NCBI RefSeq assembly: GCF_004795855.1
Contig: NZ_CP039252.1
Location: forward strand, 124,001 to 188,000
Origin: Hydrogenophaga sp. PAMC20947
Lineage (GTDB): Bacteria; Pseudomonadota; Gammaproteobacteria; Burkholderiales; Burkholderiaceae_C
DNA: 64,000 nt
Direction of reading: 5' to 3'
A program made the position numbers and the translations under genes. The notes below the pieces were generated by a model. The model saw nothing but the letters and a program-made list of their open reading frames with translations, searched no databases and had not been told where the DNA came from. Positions 26,029 through 36,242 of this stretch are shown here, piece after piece (the stretch's first letter is position 1; each line of letters starts with the position of its first letter).

Positions 26029-29000
26029 TACGTCGGGGCCGCAGGGTTCTGGCGTCGACGTGTCCGAGGCCCTCAGGGCGCTGCGGACCCAGTTCCTCGC
26101 CCGTTTGCCTGGACGTCTGAATGACGTTCAGCGCATGTGGGATGAGCTGTCGACCCGTCCCTGGTCTCAGGTGCAGGCAGAGACGCTGCACCGGGCGGTT
26201 CACAGCCTGACCGGCACGTCGGGCACCTTTGGGCTGAAGGTTTTTTCGGGCGCATCGAGGCAGTTTGAATCCCGGTTGCACGCAGCGCTGGAGCGCAGGC
26301 ATGTGCCGCTTGAGACCGAATGGTCGGCTTTGCATCTGGCCCATCAAAACCTGTGTTCCGCCCCCCATGATGTCCTGGTGTTGGAGCAGCCAGAGGCGTT
26401 TCAAACCCCTGCGGCGGCAAACACGCCTCCGGCCGGCGGAGCGGTGGGCGTGGCAACGGATCGCTGGCGCGTTTTGCTGGTGGACGATGACGAGGCGGTG
26501 CTCGCGGTTCATGCGGCTGTCTTGCGACAGGCCGGCATGGAGGTTTTGGCGTTGACCCGGCCAACAGAAACGATTGAAGCGGTCAAGCGATTTGAGCCCG
26601 ACGTCGTATTGCTGGACGTGTACATGCCCGAGTCCAGCGGGCCCCAGGTAGCGGCCGCTTTGCGGGAGATGGAAGACTGGTTGCATCTGGCCATCTTGTT
26701 CCTGTCCAGTGAAACCGATCTCACCCAGCAGTTGCTGGCGCTGGACTTGGGGGGCGATGACTTCCTGATCAAACCGGTGCAGCCCGCCCATCTGGTGGCC
26801 GCGGTGAACGCGCGCGCCCGGCGCGCCCGGCACAACCTCAGCGTTCAGCGCCGTTTGCAGACCGCGCTGTACGAGCGGGAACGCGAGCACTTGGCGCTGG
26901 ATCACCATGCGATCGTGTGCATCACCGATGTGGGTGGTTTTCTGACCTATGCCAACGACCGGTTTTGCGAAGTGAGTGGGTACCCGCGAGGCGAGCTCCT
27001 GGGGCAGCACATGAGCCTGCTGAGATCGGGAGAGCATCCGCCAGCCTTTTTTGAACACCTGCGGCAAGAGATCCAGGCTGGCCGGGTGTGGCAGGGGGAA
27101 GTCTGCTCACGGCGCAAAGATGGCCGTTTGATCTGGTTGGCTTCCACGGCCACGCCGTTTATGGATGCCCTGGGCAAGCCTTACCAGTTCGTGAGCATCC
27201 ACACCGACATCACGCACATCAAGGACGGGCAGGCGACGTTGAAACGCCAACGTGATCTGCAGCGCGTGATTGGTGAAGCCGCTGCGAGCATGGTGGCGGC
27301 TGAGGCGCCTGAGCTCATGCCCACCATTCAGGAGGCCTTGCAAGCCAGCGCAGAGCAGTTGAACGCGGACCGAGGGTATCTGATTCTGTTTTCCCGTGAC
27401 GGCAGGCGTGTGAATCGGCTGATGGGGTGGGATGCACCGAGCCAGAAAGCATTGCAGATCGGGGTGCTCAACCAGGCATTCCCGAGCGAGGGTTCTGCGA
27501 AAGATTGGCTGGAACAGAAGTCGTCGTGGCTGGTCGGTCAGTTCCTGAGTCTCAACACGTTGTTGATTCCGGACGCGCAATCGCTGGGGCAAGCTGCGGC
27601 AGCCGACGCCGCCTACCTGCTGAAGATGGGGGTGCGGGCGTTGATTGCCGTGCCTCTCACTGTTCAGGGACAGCTGGTTGGTTTGCTGGGCTATGGATGT
27701 GCTCACTCGCGGCCCGATTGGCTGGCGCCTGAGGTCGATGCGCTCAAGGTCTTGAGCGAGGTGATCGGCAGCGCGCTGGCACGCCGGCGGGTAGAACGCG
27801 CCCTGCGGGAAAGCGAGTCGAGGCTGCATTTTCTGGTGGCGGCCAGCCCCGTGACGATTTACACCTGCTCGGTGACCGCTCCGCACGCGCTGACCTATGT
27901 CAGCCCCAACCTCACACGGCTCACCGGCTATGAGCCTGAGAAGTTCCTGCAGCAAACCCGTTTCTGGTTGAGCCATATCCATCCGGAGGATCGGCGCCGC
28001 GTGGTTGAGCAGTTGCCCAAACTCTGGGCAGATGACGTGCACCAGCAGGAATACCGGCTGCGCACGCAGGATGGCAATTACCTGTGGGTGCACGATCAGT
28101 TGCGTTTGGTGCGCGACCTGGCCGGGGAGCCCCAGGAAATCATTGGCTACTGGATGGACATCACCGAGCGCAAGGGTTATGAGGATGCCCTGTCGACGTT
28201 CAACGACGAGCTTGAGCATCAGGTGCAGTTGCAGACGCGCTCGGTGATCGAAAGCGAACGCATGGCCCGCGCGACGCTGGATGCCCTGAGTGCACGCGTG
28301 GTGATCCTGGATCACCACGGCGTGATCCTGGCAGCCAACCGGACATGGGCAGAGTTTCGCCAGGGACAAGCCGGGTTCGAGCCCGCCGCAGAGGGTCAAA
28401 ACTACCTGGAGCTGTGCGACCGCCTGTGCGACACCGGGACCACTGCGGGCAAGCCCATCGCGACAGGCATTCGGCAGTTGATCGCCGGCGAACTCGACGA
28501 ATTTTTTCACGAATACGTGGTCGAGGGTGGCGTTGATCCGCGTTGGTTTGTGTGCCGTGTGGACCGTTTTCCGGGCCAGGGCGATGTGCGGGTGGTGGTG
28601 TCTCATGAAGACATCACCCTGTTGAAACTGAGTGAGCGGCAGCAGATGCGCTCGCAACGGCTGGAAAGCCTGGGTACGCTGGCGGGTGGGGTGGCCCATG
28701 ACCTGAACAATGCGCTTGCGCCCATCTTGATGGGCATGGAGGTTCTGAAAGAAGACTACCCGGGCGAAGCGAACGTCTTGAGCATGATCCAGGCCAGTGC
28801 GCGCCGCGGTGCCGATATGGTGCGGCAACTGCTGGCTTTTGCCAAAGGTGCCGATGGTGAGCGTGTGGTCCTTGATGCGGCCCAGCTGGTTCACGAAGTC
28901 GAGAGCTTGATGCGGGGCAGTTTCCCCAAAAATATCCAGCTGGTGGTGAACTGCGAACCCTTGTTGCCCGGTGTGCTGGGCGACTCTACCCAGTTGCATC

Positions 29001-29773
29001 AGGTGCTGCTGAACCTGTGTGTCAATGCCCGCGACGCGATGCCGCAGGGCGGGACGTTGGGCTTGTCTGCCGACTGCTTCCATGTGGATGCCGCTTTCGT
29101 CAGGCTCGCTCCAGAGGCCCGCGAAGGGCGCTATGTGAGGCTGCAGATCATCGACAGCGGAGCCGGCGTCGCGCCTGAGATTCTTGACCGCATCTTTGAT
29201 CCGTTTTTCTCCACCAAGAGCCTGGACAAGGGGACTGGTCTGGGTTTGTCGACCGTCGTGGGTATCGTCAAGGGCCACAAGGGATTTTTGCAGGTCCAGT
29301 CAAAAGTGGGTGAAGGATCGAAATTCTCCTTTTACCTGCCCGCCCATGAGATGACGGCGGTGGTGGCGGTTGAACCCATTCAGGAGGCGCCTTTCGTTGG
29401 TGCCGGGGAGCAGGTTCTTTTTGTGGACGATGAGCCCGCGGTCCGCGATATGGGGCGAGCGGTTCTGACCCGGCTCCAACTGGCCCCTATCCTGGCGACC
29501 GATGGTGCGGACGGGCTGGTCAAAGCCACGCAACACCAACACAGCTTGCGCGCGGTGATCACCGACATGCACATGCCTTTCATGGATGGGCTGGCCTTTG
29601 CCCGCAGCTTGCGGCGCGGCTTGCCTGACATACCGATCATCGTGTGCAGCGGGCGCCTGGACGAGACGGTGGCGGCCGAGTTTCAGTCGCTGGGCCAGAC
29701 GGTGCGGCTGGACAAACCCTTCACGGAAGTGCAGCTGACGGCCGCATTGCGCATGGTCTTGAAACCAGCCTGA
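26021..29773 (+). CDS. Multi-domain Hpt-REC-PAS-GAF-PAS-PAS histidine kinase-REC protein
   Basis: 1250 residues, soluble. Order: Hpt domain (about 1-115, His61 in HRAVHSLTGTSGTFG); receiver (about 148-265, Asp in VVLLDVYMPESSG); PAS (about 284-400, CITDVGGFLTYANDRFCEVSGY); GAF (about 410-590, containing LNADRGYLILFSRDG); PAS (about 593-718, YVSPNLTRLTGYEPE, HPEDRRRV); a third PAS-like region (about 747-870); phosphoacceptor domain with His893 in GGVAHDLNNALAPI; ATPase domain (about 977-1107, LLNLCVNARDAMPQGG; GTGLGLSTVVG); terminal receiver (about 1130-1247, VITDMHMPFMDG). Having both an Hpt and two receivers lets one polypeptide complete several relay steps. It is the last gene of the five-gene unit and ends 16 bp before the convergent benzoate-CoA ligase gene. 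Confidence 0.88.
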   Translation: MANTSGPQGSGVDVSEALRALRTQFLARLPGRLNDVQRMWDELSTRPWSQVQAETLHRAVHSLTGTSGTFGLKVFSGASRQFESRLHAALERRHVPLETEWSALHLAHQNLCSAPHDVLVLEQPEAFQTPAAANTPPAGGAVGVATDRWRVLLVDDDEAVLAVHAAVLRQAGMEVLALTRPTETIEAVKRFEPDVVLLDVYMPESSGPQVAAALREMEDWLHLAILFLSSETDLTQQLLALDLGGDDFLIKPVQPAHLVAAVNARARRARHNLSVQRRLQTALYEREREHLALDHHAIVCITDVGGFLTYANDRFCEVSGYPRGELLGQHMSLLRSGEHPPAFFEHLRQEIQAGRVWQGEVCSRRKDGRLIWLASTATPFMDALGKPYQFVSIHTDITHIKDGQATLKRQRDLQRVIGEAAASMVAAEAPELMPTIQEALQASAEQLNADRGYLILFSRDGRRVNRLMGWDAPSQKALQIGVLNQAFPSEGSAKDWLEQKSSWLVGQFLSLNTLLIPDAQSLGQAAAADAAYLLKMGVRALIAVPLTVQGQLVGLLGYGCAHSRPDWLAPEVDALKVLSEVIGSALARRRVERALRESESRLHFLVAASPVTIYTCSVTAPHALTYVSPNLTRLTGYEPEKFLQQTRFWLSHIHPEDRRRVVEQLPKLWADDVHQQEYRLRTQDGNYLWVHDQLRLVRDLAGEPQEIIGYWMDITERKGYEDALSTFNDELEHQVQLQTRSVIESERMARATLDALSARVVILDHHGVILAANRTWAEFRQGQAGFEPAAEGQNYLELCDRLCDTGTTAGKPIATGIRQLIAGELDEFFHEYVVEGGVDPRWFVCRVDRFPGQGDVRVVVSHEDITLLKLSERQQMRSQRLESLGTLAGGVAHDLNNALAPILMGMEVLKEDYPGEANVLSMIQASARRGADMVRQLLAFAKGADGERVVLDAAQLVHEVESLMRGSFPKNIQLVVNCEPLLPGVLGDSTQLHQVLLNLCVNARDAMPQGGTLGLSADCFHVDAAFVRLAPEAREGRYVRLQIIDSGAGVAPEILDRIFDPFFSTKSLDKGTGLGLSTVVGIVKGHKGFLQVQSKVGEGSKFSFYLPAHEMTAVVAVEPIQEAPFVGAGEQVLFVDDEPAVRDMGRAVLTRLQLAPILATDGADGLVKATQHQHSLRAVITDMHMPFMDGLAFARSLRRGLPDIPIIVCSGRLDETVAAEFQSLGQTVRLDKPFTEVQLTAALRMVLKPA

Positions 29774-29789
29774 CCCGGCCTGTCCCGGT

Positions 29790-31364
29790 TTACCTCGGGC
29801 TCGCCTGGTTATCGCGTTCGCGCAATTTGAAGCGTTGAATTTTGCCGGTTGCTGTTTTCGGCAGCTCGGCCACAAATTCGATGAATCGGGGGTACTTGTA
29901 GGGCGCGAGCTTCTCCTTCACAAAGGTCTGCAGTTCACCCTCGGTGGCTTTCTGGCCGGCTTTGAGCACCACATACGCCTTGGATTTGGTCAGGCCTTCT
30001 TTATCCAGTTTGCCGATCACGGCCACTTCCAGCACGGCCGGGTGTTGCATCAGGGTTGATTCCACTTCAAATGGGCTGACGTAGATGCCGCTAACTTTGA
30101 GCATGTCGTCGTTGCGGCCCGCGTAGGTGTAGTAGCCGTCGGGATCGCGCGTGTATTTGTCGCCGCTTTTGGTCCAGATCCCCTGAAAGGTATCGAGGCT
30201 TTTGGCTCGATTGTTCCAGTACAGCAGGGCGGCGCTGGGCCCGGCAATGTAGAGGTCGCCGATCCGGTTGGGCCCGGTGATGACGCTGCCGTCTTCGTCG
30301 CGCAACTGCACGTCATAACCGGGCACGGCTTGCCCGGTGGTGCCGTAGCGAACTTCGCCCGGCCGGTTGGACAAGAAAACGTGCAGCATCTCGGTGCTGC
30401 CAATGCCGTCAATGATCTCGCAGCCAAACTGTGCGGTCCAGCGTTCGCCGATGTCGCGCGGCAAAGCTTCGCCGGCCGAGGAGCACAGGCGCAGTGCTAC
30501 CTGCTCGCGCAGAGGCAAGTCGGGACTGGCCAGCATGCCGCCATAGCCGGTGGGTGCGCCGTAAAAAACAGTGGGCCGCTGCCCGATCAGGCGTTTGAAG
30601 ACCGCTGGGGGTGTTGGCCGTTCGGCCATCAGGATCACCGTGGCGCCCACGCTCAAGGGGAAGGACAGTGCGTTGCCCAACCCGTAGGCGAAGAACAGTT
30701 TGGCGGCCGAGAAAACGGTGTCGTTCTCCCGCAGATCGAGAACGCCTTTGCCATACAGCTCAGCCGTCCAGTAGAGACTGGCTTGGGTGTGCACCGTGCC
30801 TTTGGGTGCACCGGTCGAACCGCTGGAGTACAGCCAGAATGCGGGTTCGTCACCATGGGTGTCTGCGGGCGCCGTGTCTGCGGTCTGCATTGCAAGGTAC
30901 GGGGCCATCTCAATGGTGCCGTGGGGCAGGGGCCCGTTTGCCTGGGAGACCAAGGTGTGCTGGAGTTCGTGGGCCTGGTGGCCCATGGCCGCCTGCAAAA
31001 CGGGCAGCAGGGCGCCTGAGACCAGGGCCGCCTGGGCGCGGCTGTTGGTCAGCATGTAGCCGTAGTCCTGAGCGGTGAGCAGGGTGTTGACACACACGGG
31101 CACAACACCCGCATGCAGCGCCCCCAGAAAGCTCACGACCCATTCGTTGCAATCGTGCATGAGCAAGAGCACCCGGTCTTCGCGCCGCAACCCCAGCGCC
31201 TTGAGCGCCGCGGCCATGCGTTGCACCTGTTCGGCCAGTTGTCCATAGGTGAGCGTGCCTTGGTCATCGATCAAAGCCACCTTGCCAGAGCGCTCTGCGT
31301 TGAGGTCGATGAGGTGGCGCGCAAAATTGAAACGCTCAGGTGGAGCGGCTGGAGACTTGTTCAT
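29790..31364 (-). CDS. bclA: Benzoate-CoA ligase
   Basis: 524 residues of the ANL adenylate-forming family. It activates benzoate with ATP and CoA to benzoyl-CoA, the entry step for the box pathway. Motifs: P-loop-like YSSGSTGAPKGTVH (about residue 180), IDGIGSTEMLHVFLSN (A5 region, characteristic of benzoate-CoA ligases), YTYAGRNDDMLKVSGIYVSP (hinge) and the catalytic Lys in PKTATGKIQRFKLRE. A GAGGAA ribosome site precedes ATG 31364. It is divergent from boxR across 297 bp holding putative BoxR operators, so it is probably induced by benzoyl-CoA. 2-Aminobenzoate or 4-hydroxybenzoate ligases are less likely given the neighbours. Confidence 0.92.
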   Translation of the reverse strand: MNKSPAAPPERFNFARHLIDLNAERSGKVALIDDQGTLTYGQLAEQVQRMAAALKALGLRREDRVLLLMHDCNEWVVSFLGALHAGVVPVCVNTLLTAQDYGYMLTNSRAQAALVSGALLPVLQAAMGHQAHELQHTLVSQANGPLPHGTIEMAPYLAMQTADTAPADTHGDEPAFWLYSSGSTGAPKGTVHTQASLYWTAELYGKGVLDLRENDTVFSAAKLFFAYGLGNALSFPLSVGATVILMAERPTPPAVFKRLIGQRPTVFYGAPTGYGGMLASPDLPLREQVALRLCSSAGEALPRDIGERWTAQFGCEIIDGIGSTEMLHVFLSNRPGEVRYGTTGQAVPGYDVQLRDEDGSVITGPNRIGDLYIAGPSAALLYWNNRAKSLDTFQGIWTKSGDKYTRDPDGYYTYAGRNDDMLKVSGIYVSPFEVESTLMQHPAVLEVAVIGKLDKEGLTKSKAYVVLKAGQKATEGELQTFVKEKLAPYKYPRFIEFVAELPKTATGKIQRFKLRERDNQASPR

Positions 31365-31567
31365 GGGGTTGTTCCTCGGACCAGGGTGAGTAGGGACTCA
31401 GAAGCGCAAGACCGCGCTGCACGGCGCCAGGACCACCAGCGGCGCCGTGGCGGTCTGCCCGTGACCGGCGAAATGATCGGGAGACAAGGGGGTGTGGTCC
31501 ATGGGTGGGTCGGCGCAGAATAAAAAGAGCGGGAGACTTGTTGGATTCCCGCCATTGGCGCTATAAA

Positions 31568-31607
31568 TGCATTATCTTGCGCCTGTCGAATGATGCATTA
31601 AAGTGCA
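31568..31607. promoter_or_regulatory. Putative BoxR operator in the bclA-boxR intergenic region
   Basis: A perfect TGCA-N6-TGCA pair lies at 31594-31607. Upstream, 31568-31581 is a near match (TGCA-N6-TGCG). From memory, BzdR/BoxR regulators of Azoarcus recognise repeated TGCA half-sites with about 6-base spacing. The site lies 55 bp before boxR and can control both divergent genes. Confidence 0.6.
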
Positions 31608-31661
31608 TGTTTTGGCGCAAGACAAGCCCTCCTAGGGTTTTCACCCAGCCAAGCCGTGCCC

Positions 31662-32618
31662 ATGAAAGACCCCGTGATTTTGGAAACCAGCGCTTCCGCC
31701 ATGCCTCCAGCAACGCCGCCCGACGAAGCGGTGCGCCACCCGTTTTTGGTCGCGCTGGGCGAGCGTGTGCGTACCTTGCGGTCGCGCCGGGGCATGACCC
31801 GAAAAGCCGTGGCCCAGGCGGCAGATGTTTCCGAACGCCACCTCGCCAATCTGGAATACGGCACGGGCAATGCCTCCATCCTGGTGTTGCTGCAGGTTGC
31901 GGGCGCCCTGCATTGCTCGCTCACGGAGCTGCTGGGTGATGTCACGACGTCGTCGCCGGAGTGGCTGCTGATCCGTGAGTTGCTGGAGCACCGCAACGAT
32001 GCGGATCTGCGCCGAGCCCGCACCGCCCTAGGCAGCCTGTTCGACGGGGCCAGCTCCAGCGCCGGCGGAGATGTTGACCGGCGCACCCGCATCGCGCTGG
32101 TGGGTTTGCGTGGCGCGGGCAAGTCCACGCTGGGCCGGCACCTGGCAGACGACCTGGGTTTTGCTTTCATTGAGCTCAGCCGGGAAATCGAGCAGTTCGC
32201 CGGGTGCAGCATCCATGAAATCCACGCCCTGTACGGAACACCGGCCTACCGGCGGTACGAGCGCCGGGCACTGGAAGAGACGATCCAGTTGTACCCCGAG
32301 GTGGTGATCGCCACGCCGGGCGGCCTGGTGTCGGATGCGGCCAACTTCAACCTCCTGCTGGGCCATTGCCGCACCGTCTGGTTGCAGGCCGATCCGACCG
32401 ATCACATGGCCCGCGTGGCCGCGCAAGGTGATTTGCGGCCCATGGCCGCCAGCCAGGAGGCGATGGAAGATCTCAAGCGCATTCTGACGGGTCGGTCGGC
32501 GTTTTACGCCAAGGCCGATCTCAGTTTCAACACGAGTGGTCTGATCGAAGCCCAGGCGATCGAAGGACTGCAGACCCTGGTTCGCCAAAGCTTGATCCAT
32601 TCGAAGGTGGATGCATAA
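31662..32618 (+). CDS. boxR: Transcriptional regulator BoxR (XRE helix-turn-helix fused to shikimate-kinase-like domain)
   Basis: 318 residues. N-terminal XRE/Cro helix-turn-helix at about 28-82 (LGERVRTLRSRRGMTRKAV, SERHLANLEYGTGNAS), a linker, then a shikimate-kinase-like domain from about 142 with Walker A GLRGAGKST (148-156) and IELSREIEQFAGCSIHEI. This fusion is specific to BzdR/BoxR regulators, in which the kinase-like domain binds benzoyl-CoA as inducer and the protein represses the catabolic promoters. Start: ATG 31662, two codons after an in-frame GTG. Its stop codon lies within a second TGCA-N6-TGCA site, so boxR readthrough and the boxC promoter may both be under its own control. 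Confidence 0.9.
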   Translation: MKDPVILETSASAMPPATPPDEAVRHPFLVALGERVRTLRSRRGMTRKAVAQAADVSERHLANLEYGTGNASILVLLQVAGALHCSLTELLGDVTTSSPEWLLIRELLEHRNDADLRRARTALGSLFDGASSSAGGDVDRRTRIALVGLRGAGKSTLGRHLADDLGFAFIELSREIEQFAGCSIHEIHALYGTPAYRRYERRALEETIQLYPEVVIATPGGLVSDAANFNLLLGHCRTVWLQADPTDHMARVAAQGDLRPMAASQEAMEDLKRILTGRSAFYAKADLSFNTSGLIEAQAIEGLQTLVRQSLIHSKVDA

Positions 32619-32644
32619 AAATGCACACGCATTCAAAAACTGCA
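32612..32644. promoter_or_regulatory. Putative BoxR operator upstream of boxC
   Basis: TGCA-N6-TGCA at 32612-32625 overlaps the boxR stop codon; a further TGCA lies at 32641-32644. This repeats the arrangement in the bclA-boxR gap and lies about 115 bp before boxC, where a BoxR-controlled promoter is expected. Confidence 0.58.
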
Positions 32645-32756
32645 TTATTATTCATGTTCGTTCGGTGAGAGCACGACTGAGGTCTGTTCTGTAGCCGGCG
32701 CGCATTCAGGTTGCTCCGGCTGTGTCCCGAGCGCCCAGGCCCTACAGGAGACATTG

Positions 32757-34412
32757 ATGACCCTCACCACTGTTGATTACCGTACCGATCCCAGCCAGTA
32801 CCACCACTGGACGCTCAGCGTTGACGGCTCCGTGGCCACGCTGGCGGTCGATATCGATGAAGACGCCGGTATTCGGCCCGGGTACAAGCTCAAGCTCAAC
32901 AGCTACGATCTGGGGGTTGATATCGAGTTGTACGACGCGCTCAACCGCATCCGGTTTGAACACCCCGGTGCACGCTCGGTGGTGGTGACCAGCCTGAAGG
33001 ACCGCGTGTTCTGCTCCGGCGCCAACATCTTCATGCTGGGCCTGTCTACACATGCCTGGAAGGTGAACTTCTGCAAGTTCACCAATGAAACCCGAAACGG
33101 CATCGAAGACAGCAGCCAGCATTCGGGCTTGAAGTTCCTGGCCGCGCTCAACGGCGCCTGTGCTGGCGGTGGCTACGAGCTGGCGCTGGCGTGCGACGAA
33201 ATCCTGCTGGTGGACGACCGGTCCAGCGCCGTGAGCCTGCCCGAGGTGCCCTTGCTGGGCGTGTTGCCGGGCACAGGGGGGCTCACCCGCGTGACCGACA
33301 AGCGCCATGTGCGCCACGATCTGGCCGACATTTTTTGCACCACCAGCGAAGGCGTGCGTGGCAAAAAAGCGGTGGACTGGCGGCTGGTGGATGCCGTGGT
33401 CAAACCGCAGCAATTTGCTGCGACCGTGCAGGAGCGCGCCTTGCAGCTGGGCCAGAAGAGCACGCGCCCGGTGGATGGCAAAGGGGTGGTCCTGCCGCGC
33501 CTGGAGCGCACCGACAGCGCCGATGGCATCGCCTATCAGTACGTCAATGTCGCCATCGACCGCGCCAAGCGCAACGCCACGATCACCGTTCAAGCGCCCT
33601 CAGGCACGCAACCCACCGATATCGCAGGCATCGAAGCCGCTGGTGCGGCCTGGTATCCCTTGAAAATGGCGCGTGAACTGGATGACGCCATCCTTTGTAT
33701 GCGCACCAACGAGCTCGACGCGGGCACCTGGCTGCTCAAGACCGAAGGCGATGCGGCCGCCGTGCTCGTCAACGATGCGTTGATGCTCACCAACAAAGAC
33801 CACTGGCTGGTCAATGAAACCATTGGTCTGATGCGCCGTACCTTTGCGCGCCTGGACGTCTCTTCGCGCAGCCTGTTTGCCTTGATCGAGCCAGGCTCCT
33901 GTTTTGCGGGCTCGTTGGCTGAACTGGCCTTCTGCGCCGATCGAGCCTACATGCTGGCCCTGCCTGACGACCCCGGGCAAGCGCCCAAGCTGCAGTTGAG
34001 CGAGTTCAACCTGGGCTTGCTGCCGATGGTGAACAACCAGTCGCGCTTGCAGCGCCGCTTCTATGAAGAGGCGGCTCCGATGGAAGCCGTTCGCGGTGCG
34101 GTGGGTCGAGTGCTGGACGCGGATGCTGCATTCGATCTGGGCTTGGTCACCGCCGCGCCCGATGACATCGACTGGGATGACGAGATCCGCATGGCGCTGG
34201 AAGAGCGCGCGGCCATGTCGCCCGATGCCCTCACCGGTCTGGAGGCCAACCTGCGCTTTGCGCAGAAAGAAAACATGGCCACACGCATCTTCGGTCGCCT
34301 AACCGCTTGGCAGAACTGGATTTTCCAGCGGCCCAACGCGGTCGGCGAAAAAGGCGCGCTCAAGGTTTACGGCAAGGGCGAGAAGGCCGTTTTCGATATG
34401 AACCGCGTTTGA
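32757..34412 (+). CDS. boxC: Benzoyl-CoA-dihydrodiol lyase BoxC
   Basis: 551 residues. BoxC hydrolyses and cleaves the ring of 2,3-epoxybenzoyl-CoA, releasing formate and 3,4-dehydroadipyl-CoA semialdehyde. It is a crotonase-superfamily enzyme with a duplicated fold: the N-terminal half has VVVTSLKDRVFCSGANIFML and LNGACAGGGYELALACDEI (oxyanion-hole region), and the C-terminal half has FALIEPGSCFAGSLAELAF. Length and motifs match BoxC. I use ATG 32757, with AGGAGA just upstream, not the TTG one codon before. First structural gene of boxCBA; a structured repeat lies between it and boxB. Confidence 0.93.
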   Translation: MTLTTVDYRTDPSQYHHWTLSVDGSVATLAVDIDEDAGIRPGYKLKLNSYDLGVDIELYDALNRIRFEHPGARSVVVTSLKDRVFCSGANIFMLGLSTHAWKVNFCKFTNETRNGIEDSSQHSGLKFLAALNGACAGGGYELALACDEILLVDDRSSAVSLPEVPLLGVLPGTGGLTRVTDKRHVRHDLADIFCTTSEGVRGKKAVDWRLVDAVVKPQQFAATVQERALQLGQKSTRPVDGKGVVLPRLERTDSADGIAYQYVNVAIDRAKRNATITVQAPSGTQPTDIAGIEAAGAAWYPLKMARELDDAILCMRTNELDAGTWLLKTEGDAAAVLVNDALMLTNKDHWLVNETIGLMRRTFARLDVSSRSLFALIEPGSCFAGSLAELAFCADRAYMLALPDDPGQAPKLQLSEFNLGLLPMVNNQSRLQRRFYEEAAPMEAVRGAVGRVLDADAAFDLGLVTAAPDDIDWDDEIRMALEERAAMSPDALTGLEANLRFAQKENMATRIFGRLTAWQNWIFQRPNAVGEKGALKVYGKGEKAVFDMNRV

Positions 34413-34416
34413 CGCG

Positions 34417-34496
34417 CCCCCCGCGCCGCGCTGCGCGCCTCACCCCTCCCAGGGGGCGATGCGAGTGGCCCGGCGAAGCCGGTTCCACCGCATCCC
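34417..34496 (+). repeat. Structured intergenic repeat, copy A (boxC-boxB)
   Basis: GC-rich element starting 5 bp after the boxC stop. Its end folds as nested arms GATGC(34458-34462)/GCATC(34490-34494), GTGG/CCAC and CCGGC-GAA-GCCGG. It shares order and layout with three further copies downstream; paired positions differ between copies while staying complementary. Confidence 0.75.
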
Positions 34497-34546
34497 CGAT
34501 GGAAGCCACTCCCATCCAACATTGACCCACCCGCAGGAGACCCGCC

Positions 34547-35974
<1,428 letters not shown>

Positions 35975-35981
35975 TTTGGGC

Positions 35982-36060
35982 TCCCCCCGCGCCGCGCCTG
36001 TGGCGCGTCACCCCCCAGGGGGCGATGCTTGCGGGCCGGGAAACCCGGACCCGCGGCATC
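35982..36060 (+). repeat. Structured intergenic repeat, copy B (boxB-boxA)
   Basis: Begins 8 bp after the boxB stop. First hairpin CGCGCC-TGT-GGCGCG, then a C5/G5 hairpin, then the nested stem GATGC(36024-36028)/GCATC(36056-36060), GCGGG/CCCGC and CCGGG-AAA-CCCGG. Compared with copies A and C, the inner stem has swapped bases on both sides, which keeps pairing intact. The remaining 180 bp to boxA contain no gene. Confidence 0.75.
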
Positions 36061-36242
36061 CTGGGTTCAGCCACGCGCTCCGGGGGGGCGTGTGGTGTTC
36101 TTCTGTGTTGCTCCGCTCACTTGGGAGCATGGGTTGGGGTGACTGGCGCAATGGCGTCAGGGAGGAGCCGGCCCAAGTGGCACCACGAAGTCACCACAAA
36201 CCAGACAATAGAACCTTCTCAAAGTAGCACCGGAGACCCGAG

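Noticed and set aside
27107..29278. Minus-strand open frame of about 720 residues opposite the multi-domain kinase
   Set aside because: His/Gln-rich translation without a domain; the plus-strand kinase is unambiguous.
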